A stretch of DNA of 64,000 nucleotides from Sulfuricurvum sp. GTDB lineage: Bacteria; Campylobacterota; Campylobacteria; Campylobacterales; Sulfurimonadaceae. Each line of letters opens with the position of its first letter. Positions within the stretch are counted from its first letter, which is position 1. This document shows positions 47,698 through 55,105 of this stretch, piece by piece. Under the pieces are notes generated by a model. That model was not told the DNA's origin. It ran no database searches and was given only the letters and a program-made list of their open reading frames with translations. A program made the position numbers and the translations under genes. The DNA lies in assembly GCA_020721585.1 (NCBI GenBank), contig DYMK01000011.1, forward strand, positions 1 to 64,000, in the 5' to 3' direction.

Positions 47698-47731
47698 TTT
47701 TATGGGTATTCCTTTTCAATGCGAATTCACC
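47698..47731 (-). pseudogene. 34-nt remnant of the 3' end of a 228-aa-protein homologue
   Basis: On the minus strand it reads IRIEKEYP and then stop, and it matches 31 of 34 nt of positions 21-54, the end of the 228-aa gene next to hsdR. The differences include one that makes a stop codon just upstream. It abuts the lipoprotein stop at 47734 and lies between the nuclease gene and that lipoprotein gene. Confidence 0.65.
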
Positions 47732-47733
47732 AA

Positions 47734-48609
47734 TTAATACACAGGACGAACACTATCGCCTACTTCGACGACATTATTTTGCCCTTGATTGTCCAATACG
47801 ATCCACGCATTATGGGGCATAACTTGATTGGAAACACGTCCTGTAGCACTTTGTAAAGTGTCCACGATACGTCCTTCTAAGGTATTATTAAACGTATTGG
47901 CTTTGTAGAGAAGCATTCTTTGTTCCGCCCCAATCCCCTCTAAACTTCCCATATTAATCATAAAAATGGCCTCTTTTTCGTTATCAATCGCCACTTTTTT
48001 AGCCACAATCATCCCATTGGGCATCATCGTGTTTGCCATATCCCGTAGTAAACGATCCAACGTATTTTGGAGTGATTCCAAATATTTTTCACGGGGTACC
48101 TCAGAAGCATAATCCCCATACGTCGTATACGAAAGGGAGGTAGAAGCCTCAAAATATTTGGGTGATCCCCCCTGTGCCAAACTCAAGGTCGCCGTGACAG
48201 AATTGGTAAGATAATAACTCCAATACGATTGGGTGTAATGCCCTCTTCTTTTGGATTTGGGTGGAGGGGAAATGTACCGCGAGGGGGTAAAGGTTTTGGT
48301 CGAAGCCAAATTATGCAATGCCAAATGGAGTCGATCCCCCCTATAATCATCCAACTGAAAAATATGGGCGCGCTCGTTATCCGCCAAAAAGTAACTCTGC
48401 ATCGCTGCGGCGTATGAATTCCATGCCCCTGCATCAATGGTCATACTGGGACTTAATTTCGGGGAAATAACACGGGTATTGAGATTGTTTTGAGAAACAT
48501 GCGAAGGGAGAGGAACATCACGAAAGCGGCTTAAATCCACTTTAGTCGCACAACCACTTAGCCCCACCATCATACTTACAAGAATTAACGATAAGACCAT
48601 CCGCTTCAT
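47734..48609 (-). CDS. Outer-membrane-type lipoprotein of unknown function
   Basis: 291 aa with a lipoprotein signal (LSLILVSMMVGLSGC, lipobox LSGC at ~16-19). The mature protein is mixed alpha/beta; the C-terminal third (INMGSLEGIGAEQRMLLY...GRIVDTLQ...NAWIVLDN...VEVGDSVRP) looks like a small beta-barrel/OB-type module seen in several envelope proteins. I do not recognise the family. It lies 17 nt downstream of ycaO on the same strand, so both may share a transcript. Confidence 0.85.
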   Translation of the reverse strand: MKRMVLSLILVSMMVGLSGCATKVDLSRFRDVPLPSHVSQNNLNTRVISPKLSPSMTIDAGAWNSYAAAMQSYFLADNERAHIFQLDDYRGDRLHLALHNLASTKTFTPSRYISPPPKSKRRGHYTQSYWSYYLTNSVTATLSLAQGGSPKYFEASTSLSYTTYGDYASEVPREKYLESLQNTLDRLLRDMANTMMPNGMIVAKKVAIDNEKEAIFMINMGSLEGIGAEQRMLLYKANTFNNTLEGRIVDTLQSATGRVSNQVMPHNAWIVLDNQGQNNVVEVGDSVRPVY

Positions 48610-48626
48610 CTGCTTTACCCCTTTAC

Positions 48627-50246
48627 TTAGATAATTGCTAACTTTTTACTGTCCAAACGATCGTACATATCCAAGACATTGAGATACTCTTGGTGCAAAG
48701 TAACATCAATCAAAAACTCATCCCCCTCCAAAATACGTAATGCCCGTCGAACCCGTTTAGCCCCATAAATATCACACAATCCCGCTTCGTATTCCGCCCA
48801 TGAATATTCGGCATTCCCCATCCGGATCAATTCAGCAACAATGTGACCCATATTTTTATCCCCAAATTCCAATAATGAGAGTGCTTCGTCAATATTGCCC
48901 AACAAAAGATGGATTTGGGCTTTGAACTCTTGCATCGCAAAAGGGGTTTTAAAAATGACCCCAATGTATTTTCCCACATCCAACGTATCGTCCAAATCTT
49001 CAATGGATTGGAGTATTTCGTTTCCATCAAACTCTTCAAAATGGAGTACCATCTCACGGATCCATTTACCGCTATTTTTGTTGTTATACACCAAATCTTC
49101 AACGGGATAGACTTCCGACAACGAGGGGATAATCATCTGACACGAATAAAAGCCTAAATAGGTGTATTCCCGTACATAAATTTTTTTGCCCATCGATGTT
49201 GCCAAATCGGAGAGAAATTCAAACTCCTCTTGAATGCTCTTCCCGCGATAATCCCACGAGGCATACTCAAAACTTTTTTTGGAACTCAAAAAACTAAATC
49301 CAATTTTTCCATTGGAATCGATAAAATGGGATTCGATGTTAAAACTATCCGAGACAATACTCATATCAAACGTGGGTTGTTCAAAGGTATTAAGATTATC
49401 CAATCCCCGCCCCTGCAATAACTCTGTCATCGTTCGCTCCAACGACACACTCTCGATGGGATGCGAACCAAATGAGACCATCAGTGTCGAATCTTTGGGA
49501 TTAATAAGTGAAATCGCCGTAACGGGAAATTTTCCCCCCAATGACGCATCCAAAACCTCCACAATGTACCCCAATTCCCGAAGGGCTAGGACATCTTCGT
49601 ACACTTTTTTGTGCATGACCAAAACCCCCTCAGGGTATTTGGGTAACGCGTACCCCCGTCTAATGATCTCGATTTTGACATACCGTTCAAAAATCTCACT
49701 CAATGCCTGCACCTGAGCTTCAAGGGGGGTGTTACCTGAGGAAAGACCGTTACTGACATAGAGATTATTGAGAATATTAATGGGAAAATAGACCCATTTT
49801 CCATCTTCAAGACGGACAAAAGGGAGCGACACCACCCGATCAACATAGTCACTGTTGTAATCAACCCAATCTTCCAAACGCAGTTCCGTGTGAGGGTCAT
49901 AAAAGGCTAATAACTCCTCATTGAGATACCCTCCCCCAAATTTAAACGCCACTTCATCCGGATAATGGGTTCGTTTGGGGAGATAAAAATCACTAAAAAA
50001 GTTATTGGTTTGGAGTCGTTCAATGTATTCCCCTAACGCGCTGGCTTTAGAGGCATCGGAGACCACCCCTTTGCCATTGGAATAGATATGATTGGGGGCT
50101 TCTTTGGAACGCAACGTAATCGAATAACAATGTTCCAACGGGTGTTTTTCCTCGGAGTAGGTCGCCATACACCCAAAGTCAGACAACACTTTTTCCATTT
50201 TACTAATGGATTCATTAAGGGGGGAACTTTTTGATAGGAGATGCAT
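48627..50246 (-). CDS. ycaO: YcaO-domain protein (RimO accessory-factor type)
   Basis: 539 aa with a YcaO domain. The N-terminal region has SNGKGVVSDASKASALGEYIERL, with the Ser/Glu ATP- and Mg-binding residues typical of YcaO. GNTPLEAQVQALSEIFERYVK follows, then a C-terminal TPR-like helical region (~430-539), the same layout as E. coli YcaO. E. coli YcaO helps RimO methylthiolate ribosomal protein S12. No precursor peptide or oxidase gene lies nearby, so a natural-product role is not indicated. Confidence 0.9.
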   Translation of the reverse strand: MHLLSKSSPLNESISKMEKVLSDFGCMATYSEEKHPLEHCYSITLRSKEAPNHIYSNGKGVVSDASKASALGEYIERLQTNNFFSDFYLPKRTHYPDEVAFKFGGGYLNEELLAFYDPHTELRLEDWVDYNSDYVDRVVSLPFVRLEDGKWVYFPINILNNLYVSNGLSSGNTPLEAQVQALSEIFERYVKIEIIRRGYALPKYPEGVLVMHKKVYEDVLALRELGYIVEVLDASLGGKFPVTAISLINPKDSTLMVSFGSHPIESVSLERTMTELLQGRGLDNLNTFEQPTFDMSIVSDSFNIESHFIDSNGKIGFSFLSSKKSFEYASWDYRGKSIQEEFEFLSDLATSMGKKIYVREYTYLGFYSCQMIIPSLSEVYPVEDLVYNNKNSGKWIREMVLHFEEFDGNEILQSIEDLDDTLDVGKYIGVIFKTPFAMQEFKAQIHLLLGNIDEALSLLEFGDKNMGHIVAELIRMGNAEYSWAEYEAGLCDIYGAKRVRRALRILEGDEFLIDVTLHQEYLNVLDMYDRLDSKKLAII

Positions 50247-50407
50247 ACCAATCCATTTTTAGTGATTTTCTACACACGCAATAAGGGGGGAATACGTTCA
50301 AAAATGAGTGCCACTGAAAGCCCGTTTTCTCCGTTTTAGTGTTCAAAAGTATAGCATACCCAACCATTAATATGTTATAGTTCTAAAAACGTTTATTCTG
50401 GAGCAAA

Positions 50408-50992
50408 ATGGCCATTATCTCAATCGCATCCACCAAAGGGGGCGTGGGGAAAACCTCACTTGCTTTTTCTCTCGCCAAAGACCTTGATTACCGTTACGCC
50501 ACCAACGATATGTCGGTTGTTTTACAAAAATACAAAAACGCCCGCTATTATCCGCGTAAAATTCCGTTGTATGATAATACTGTCTACGATTTTGGAGGAT
50601 TTGATGCAGAACATTCCGAAGAGATTTTGCGCAATTCCGACATCATCCTTGTCCCTACGACCAACGATGCCAATTCCCTTATGAAAAGTCTTATCTTTAT
50701 CCAAAAATACAAAGAAAAAACCATTCTTGTCTTTGCCAATATGATTGATCATCCCAGTGATGCCCAGACCATCCGCACTAAAATTCACGAACATTTTCCC
50801 AATTTGGCATTCACTTATTTGCGTCGTACCAAATTGCTTAAAAATGCCCTTGAGTTTGGGATGAGTGCCACCGAACTGTACGAATCGACCAAACACACCC
50901 AACACCGCTACAAACAAGCGTATGCCGATTATTACAAAATTCTCTCTCTTTTTACAACGGATGGTCTTTATTTCCGTGCGCCTCGTTCATGA
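50408..50992 (+). CDS. Orphan ParA/MinD-like ATPase
   Basis: 194 aa. The deviant Walker A is ASTKGGVGKTSLA at the N-terminus. The segment that would be Walker B reads VYDFGGFD; VPTTNDANSL follows. It is shorter than chromosomal ParA (~250 aa) and has no ParB or parS nearby. It overlaps the next gene by 4 nt (ATGA), so it is co-translated with the radical SAM protein. The upstream region has TATGTTATAG as a promoter candidate and GGAG as RBS. It may position a partner protein; the cargo is unknown. Confidence 0.85.
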   Translation: MAIISIASTKGGVGKTSLAFSLAKDLDYRYATNDMSVVLQKYKNARYYPRKIPLYDNTVYDFGGFDAEHSEEILRNSDIILVPTTNDANSLMKSLIFIQKYKEKTILVFANMIDHPSDAQTIRTKIHEHFPNLAFTYLRRTKLLKNALEFGMSATELYESTKHTQHRYKQAYADYYKILSLFTTDGLYFRAPRS

Positions 50993-52557
50993 GTACGATT
51001 CTCCTTACCACCCTTAATGCTCGCTATGCCCATACGGCGTTGGGACTTCGTTGCCTCTATGCGTCCATGCAGGAGCTTCAGCCCCAAACCAAAATTCTCG
51101 AATTTACCATTAATGATCCCATTCAGACCATTGCCGAAGACATTCTCAACGAACGTCCCACTATTATTGGGATAGGGGTCTACATTTGGAACGTTGCTGA
51201 GGTTGCCCAACTTCTTGAAATTCTCAAAAAAGTCTCCCCCCAAACAACCATTGTCCTTGGCGGGCCAGAGGCGGGATACCATCCCCATCGGGTCGATTTA
51301 TCCCACGCGGATTACATCATCAGCGGTGAGGGGGAGATAGCATTTTATGCGTTATGTAAAAAGGTATTATCCACGCGTCATTGCGGACATGATCCGCAAT
51401 CTACGATCCTGAATCACGTTCAGGATGACAAACAACCCCATTTCATTAAAGCCCCTTTTCCCGATCTTAAAACCCTTCCTCTCCCTTATGCGGCGTACAG
51501 CGATGAGGACATTGCCCATCGGATGATCTATGTCGAAGCCTCCCGAGGATGCCCTTTTGAGTGTGAGTTTTGTCTCTCTTCGCGGGATGAAAAGGTGCGT
51601 AATTTTCCACTGGATTCGCTTCTTGAGGCGTTTGAGGTGTTGTGGCAACGGGGGGCGCGACGGTTTAAATTTATCGACCGTACCTTTAATCTCAACATGA
51701 CCTTTGCCAATCGGATTTTGGATTTTTTCCTTGCCAAAGAACCCCCTTATTTCGCCCATTTCGAGGTGATTCCCGACCATTTTCCTGAAGTTCTCAAAGC
51801 AAAAATTAAGCGTTTCCCTCAAGGGTCATTGCAACTGGAAATCGGTATCCAAACCCTTGATCCTGTGATTGCCGCTGGGATTAATCGTCCGCTTCGTCTG
51901 GAAAAAATCATCGATAATCTCCGCTTTTTGGAGCAAGAGACCACCGCCCATTTGCATCTTGATCTCATTGTGGGGCTTCCCGGAGAGAGTTTAGCAGGAT
52001 TTGGTCGTAATCTCGATACCTTGGTCTCCCTCACCCACAGCGAAATTCAAATCGGTATTCTCAAAAATCTCTCAGGTACCACCCTCTCCCGCCATGACCT
52101 CACCCACGGAATGATCTACAGCGACACCCCCCCCTACGACATCCTCCAAAACAACGATTTGAGTTTTGTCCAGATTCAAAAGATGAAGCGGTTTGCACGG
52201 TTTTGGGATATTTTTTACAACAGTGGGAGTTTTGATCACACGATTGCCCTCCTTTGGGGTGAGGGGTCGGTGTTTGAAGGATTTTATGCGTTTAGCGAAT
52301 GGATCTATACCCAAACCCTCTCAACGTGGAAAATATCACTGGAGCGGCAAATTACCCTTTTGCATACCTATTTACTCCTCCACCACCCTGTGGACGTGGT
52401 CGAAGATTCTTTACTCGCTGATCTTGCACCACGACCGGAAAAAACCATCCCCTTTTTCTTGCGTCAAAAGCTCAAAGCACACCCCAAAAATACCCCTTCG
52501 ATCTCAACCATCATCCCAAAACGGCAAGCCAAACGGTTGGAACATGACGCAGATTAA
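50989..52557 (+). CDS. B12-binding radical SAM protein
   Basis: 522 aa. An N-terminal cobalamin-binding-like domain (~1-125: [39 protein letters not shown]) is followed by a radical SAM domain with the cluster motif CPFECEFC (Cys spacing 3 and 2) and LQLEIGIQT, then a C-terminal DUF4080-like region. The reaction is unknown; relatives are often methyltransferases. Residues ~128-147 derive from an inserted palindrome pair lying between the B12 and radical SAM domains. It starts within the ParA-like gene's end, and the next gene, cmoB, follows after 10 nt. Confidence 0.9.
   Translation: MSTILLTTLNARYAHTALGLRCLYASMQELQPQTKILEFTINDPIQTIAEDILNERPTIIGIGVYIWNVAEVAQLLEILKKVSPQTTIVLGGPEAGYHPHRVDLSHADYIISGEGEIAFYALCKKVLSTRHCGHDPQSTILNHVQDDKQPHFIKAPFPDLKTLPLPYAAYSDEDIAHRMIYVEASRGCPFECEFCLSSRDEKVRNFPLDSLLEAFEVLWQRGARRFKFIDRTFNLNMTFANRILDFFLAKEPPYFAHFEVIPDHFPEVLKAKIKRFPQGSLQLEIGIQTLDPVIAAGINRPLRLEKIIDNLRFLEQETTAHLHLDLIVGLPGESLAGFGRNLDTLVSLTHSEIQIGILKNLSGTTLSRHDLTHGMIYSDTPPYDILQNNDLSFVQIQKMKRFARFWDIFYNSGSFDHTIALLWGEGSVFEGFYAFSEWIYTQTLSTWKISLERQITLLHTYLLLHHPVDVVEDSLLADLAPRPEKTIPFFLRQKLKAHPKNTPSISTIIPKRQAKRLEHDAD
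51376..51429. repeat. Inverted pair of short palindromes inserted in-frame in the radical SAM gene
   Basis: Unit 1 has arms ATTGCGGA (51380-51387/51393-51400) with a 5-nt loop, and unit 2 has arms ATCCTGAA (51406-51413/51419-51426) with a 5-nt loop. The GTCA tags lie outside, at the left end of unit 1 and on the minus strand at the right end of unit 2. Arms differ from those in hsdR but geometry, tag and loop (xxTGA) agree, so the stems vary with compensating changes. The frame stays open, adding peptide such as [10 protein letters not shown] and NHVQDDK. Confidence 0.8.
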
Positions 52558-52567
52558 AGGAGAGACA

Positions 52568-53458
52568 ATGACCCTAAACGATATTCGCCAAGAGCGACAA
52601 AAATGGATGACATGGAAAAACATTGCCCCCTTACGCAGCGCATTGGAGCAATTACCTACCCTTACAACGCAAGTGAGTGCGGGCGATACGGTGACTATCA
52701 CCAGCGAAGAAGCGGTGGATTTGGTCGAGCTTGAACGGGTTGCACGTCTCATGATGCCATGGCGTAAAGGGCCTTTTGAGGTGTTGGGGCTTTTTATCGA
52801 CACCGAATGGCGCAGTCATCAAAAGTACAATTTTCTCCGTCCCCATTTTAATCTTACAGGGAAAAAAGTAGCCGATATTGGGTGCAATAATGGCTATTAT
52901 ATGTTCCGATTTTTGGAAGATTCCCCCTCTAAAGTGGTCGGTTTTGACCCCTCCGCGCTGTTTAAAACCCAATTTGATTTTATCAATCATTTCGTCAAGA
53001 GTTCCATCGTTTATGAATTATTGGGGGTAGAGCATCTGCCGTTGTACGAAGAAAAATTTGACACGATTTTTTGTTTGGGGGTGTTGTACCACCGAAGTGA
53101 CCCTGTGGGGATGCTCAAAACCCTCCGTCAAGGGTTGGAAAAAGGGGGAGAAGTGTATCTTGATACGTTTATCATCGAAGGCGATGAGCCTCATGCGCTG
53201 TGTCCCAGTGAGCGTTATTCTAAAATCACCAATGTCTATTTTGTCCCCACCCTCACAGCGTTGGAAAATTGGTCGATTCGGGCAGGATTTACAACCTTTG
53301 AGGTCTTGGGAACCGTGGTGACCACCTCGCAAGAGCAACGCAAAACGAACTGGATAGCGTCCCAAAGTCTGGAAGATTTTCTTGATCCCAACGATCCGAC
53401 CAAGACCATTGAGGGGTATCCCGCCCCCATTCGGGGTTACGTCCGCCTTGGTTTATAA
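52568..53458 (+). CDS. cmoB: tRNA U34 carboxymethyltransferase
   Basis: 296 aa. Transfers a carboxymethyl group from carboxy-SAM to hydroxyuridine 34 of tRNAs, giving cmo5U. The protein has [23 protein letters not shown], the SAM/Cx-SAM motif [26 protein letters not shown] and [19 protein letters not shown] 52568 has AAAGGAGA upstream; a much longer open frame is only the shadow of the preceding gene. CmoA, which makes Cx-SAM, is not in the window. It ends in a 6-nt convergent overlap with the MBL gene. Confidence 0.95.
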   Translation: MTLNDIRQERQKWMTWKNIAPLRSALEQLPTLTTQVSAGDTVTITSEEAVDLVELERVARLMMPWRKGPFEVLGLFIDTEWRSHQKYNFLRPHFNLTGKKVADIGCNNGYYMFRFLEDSPSKVVGFDPSALFKTQFDFINHFVKSSIVYELLGVEHLPLYEEKFDTIFCLGVLYHRSDPVGMLKTLRQGLEKGGEVYLDTFIIEGDEPHALCPSERYSKITNVYFVPTLTALENWSIRAGFTTFEVLGTVVTTSQEQRKTNWIASQSLEDFLDPNDPTKTIEGYPAPIRGYVRLGL

Positions 53459-54046
53459 CATCCGCAACCAATAGAGGGCATTTTTTTGCTCCCGAAACAA
53501 CGTCGTGGAGTCGCCATGCCCCGGATAGAGAGTTTTATCCTCCCTCATCTGCATCATTTTTTCCAAACTTTTTTTCATATCCTGCGCATTAGAGTAGGGA
53601 AAATCGTACCGACCGATGGAGTTTTGAAACAAAAAGTCTCCGCTAAACATCACCTCCCCAATCTCAATCATCGAACACCCCGGACAATGCCCTGGGAAGT
53701 GGTGAAATTTTACGGTTATCCCTCCTATCTCCAGCGTCGCATCGCCTTCAACCTCCACATCGGGATACGAGGGGGGAAGGGAAGGCATCCACGTGCTACT
53801 TTGGAGTAAAAAAACATCCCCTTTGGGGGTATAGAGGGGGATATTGAGTTTCTCTTTGAGTTCTTGATTGCTCCACACATGGTCAAAATGACCGTGCGTA
53901 TTGAGAATCGCAATAGGATTAGTGACGTTTGCCATCACCCATTGCGTTGCCCCCATCCCCGGATCAATGATGATCTCTTTGTCCTCAATGCGGACAATGT
54001 AACAGTTGGTTTGATACTCCCCCATGGGACGTTTTAAAATAGTCAT
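53453..54046 (-). CDS. MBL-fold metal-dependent hydrolase (glyoxalase II-like)
   Basis: 197 aa. The metallo-beta-lactamase motifs are visible: THGHFDH (metal-binding HxHxDH), a later His in [16 protein letters not shown] (Asp) and YPGHGDST (His). Length and motifs fit the small hydroxyacylglutathione hydrolase-like group; the substrate is unknown. ATG 54046 is chosen because the family starts near TILKRP; the longer frame to 54091 lacks conservation. Confidence 0.9.
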   Translation of the reverse strand: MTILKRPMGEYQTNCYIVRIEDKEIIIDPGMGATQWVMANVTNPIAILNTHGHFDHVWSNQELKEKLNIPLYTPKGDVFLLQSSTWMPSLPPSYPDVEVEGDATLEIGGITVKFHHFPGHCPGCSMIEIGEVMFSGDFLFQNSIGRYDFPYSNAQDMKKSLEKMMQMREDKTLYPGHGDSTTLFREQKNALYWLRML

Positions 54047-54175
54047 TTTTCTATCCTTATTTGAATACGCTATTGTACCCAAGCAAGCCATTTTTCGATA
54101 AGAACGATACGAAAACGTCTGATGATCTTTAGGATATAATCATAGACCTAGCTTTGCGTGTCTTAGCTTTCCATA

Positions 54176-54306
54176 AAACCACCCCGCCTTACAGGCACCC
54201 CTCCAAAGGAGGGGAATGGAGAGAAAAATTCCCCTCCTTTGGAGGGGTGGCAGACGAAGTCTGGCGGGGTGGTCGCATCCTCTCAAAAACGAAGTCTGGC
54301 GGGGTG
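54176..54306. repeat. Nested palindrome cluster upstream of DUF559 gene
   Basis: Layered structure. Outer 11-bp arms: ACCACCCCGCC (54176-54186) against 54261-54271. Two inner hairpins with CCCCTCC/GGAGGGG arms and a 3-nt loop: 54196-54212 (loop AAA) and 54229-54245 (loop TTT), each in a 24-nt block inverted relative to the other (22 of 24 match). A 20-bp direct repeat, ACGAAGTCTGGCGGGGTGGT, at 54252-54271 and 54287-54306. The composition is GC-rich compared with the flanks. It ends 26 nt before the DUF559 ATG, and that reading frame is open back through part of the repeats. Confidence 0.85.
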
Positions 54307-54332
54307 GTTATATCCTTAAAAGAGAAACAACC

Positions 54333-54677
54333 ATGCGTGATACACAAAAATATTTTTCGCTTCCTTACAACGCTGCTTTAAAAGAACGAGCAAAAGCTTT
54401 GCGAAAAGCTGGTAATTTAGCCGAAGTGCTACTTTGGCAACAACTCAAAAAAAAACAGTTGTTGGGTTTGGATTTTGATCGACAAAAGATTATTGGGAAT
54501 TACATTGTCGATTTTTATTGTGCTTCTGAAAATTTGGTCATAGAAGTTGATGGTAGCTCTCACGAGAGTAAAGAGAAATATGATGCGCAACGGGATAGAT
54601 TTTTGGAAGGATTTAACCTAAAAGTAATTCATCTTAGCGACAAAGATGTCAAAACAAACCTAGATAAAAGCAATTAA
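54333..54677 (+). CDS. DUF559 endonuclease-domain protein
   Basis: 114 aa. The DUF559 (Vsr-like PD-(D/E)xK) core has NAALKERAKALRKAG, AEVLLWQQLKKK, LGLDFDRQK, IGNYIVDFYCA (Asp) and LVIEVDGSSHE (Glu-x-Asp), followed by KYDAQRDRFLEGF. Most key residues are present, so it may be active as a nuclease. ATG 54333 has AGAG upstream. The open frame continues to 54216 through the palindromes, encoding a repeat-derived extension that I leave out. The role of DUF559 proteins is not established. Confidence 0.85.
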   Translation: MRDTQKYFSLPYNAALKERAKALRKAGNLAEVLLWQQLKKKQLLGLDFDRQKIIGNYIVDFYCASENLVIEVDGSSHESKEKYDAQRDRFLEGFNLKVIHLSDKDVKTNLDKSN

Positions 54678-54696
54678 TACTTACACTTTACTTATC

Positions 54697-54709
54697 ATGA
54701 TATAATCAT
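54697..54709 (+). promoter_or_regulatory. Promoter with overlapping inverted repeat for brnTA
   Basis: A perfect TATAAT (54701-54706) lies inside an inverted repeat ATGAT-ATA-ATCAT (54697-54709), 13 nt upstream of the truncated brnT ATG. The layout fits autorepression by the BrnA RHH dimer. Confidence 0.5.
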
Positions 54710-54721
54710 TATAATAACGCC

Positions 54722-54895
54722 ATGAACTCATTAAAATTTGAATGGGATTTCGCTAAAGCATCCTCCAATATTAAAAAACATGGGATCTCTTTTGAAGAAG
54801 CGCGAACTGTTTTTGACGATGATTTTGCCCGTTTACTTCACGACCCTGATCATTCTGAGGGGGAAGAACGCCAATACAAGGAATTTTTACCATGA
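54722..54895 (+). pseudogene. brnT: BrnT toxin with in-frame internal deletion
   Basis: A 57-codon open frame. Residues 1-50 match the BrnT start (LKFEWDFAKASSNIKKHGISFEEA, then VFDDDFARLLHDPDHSEGEER). The usual C-terminal half, with beta strands and RIISARKA, is missing, and the frame goes straight to QYKEFLP and the stop. Family members are about 90 aa, so roughly 35 residues are lost, probably by recombination between similar short codon runs. The frame and the ATGA overlap with brnA are preserved, so antitoxin coupling survives. The product should lack RNase activity. Confidence 0.8.
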
Positions 54896-55104
54896 GAAAA
54901 GAATACGACTTTTCACAATCTATCCAAAACCCTTATGCCAAAAAAGTTAAAAAGCAAATTTCCCTTAACATTGAGGTAGAGACCATCGATTATTTTAAAG
55001 CGCTATCCATCAAAATGGGATTGCCCTACCAAACACTCATAAATTCTTACCTCACCGATTGTGCAATGCGCCATGTTGAACCACACTTACAATGGACAAG
55101 CTAA
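54892..55104 (+). CDS. brnA: BrnA-family antitoxin (second copy)
   Basis: 70 aa. The N-terminus EYDFSQSIQNPYAKKVKKQISL and the C-terminal MGLPYQTLINSYLTDCA match the BrnA/CopG antitoxin family; an RHH fold is expected. It is coupled to the truncated brnT by ATGA. It differs strongly from the copy at 6209, so this is a separate acquisition. It ends 1 nt before the polA stop on the opposite strand. Confidence 0.85.
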   Translation: MRKEYDFSQSIQNPYAKKVKKQISLNIEVETIDYFKALSIKMGLPYQTLINSYLTDCAMRHVEPHLQWTS

Positions 55105-55105
55105 A

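Noticed and set aside
21-47731. The 34-nt match at both ends as attachment sites of one 47.7-kb element
   Set aside because: The interval is mostly conserved core genes (rpsA, ftsZ, pheST, proS and others), there is no integrase, and the match lies at a gene's coding end, so a gene relic is the simpler reading.
48627-50246. YcaO as part of a thiazole/oxazole-modified peptide cluster
   Set aside because: No precursor peptide, dehydrogenase or E1-like partner nearby; the C-terminal TPR-like region matches the housekeeping YcaO type.
52193-52567. 125-residue extension of CmoB
   Set aside because: It overlaps the radical SAM gene in another frame and has no conservation; ATG 52568 has a strong RBS.
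54216-54332. N-terminal extension of the DUF559 protein through the repeats
   Set aside because: The peptide is encoded by palindrome sequence (Trp/Arg/Gly-rich) and ATG 54333 fits the domain start; the extension is probably not native protein.
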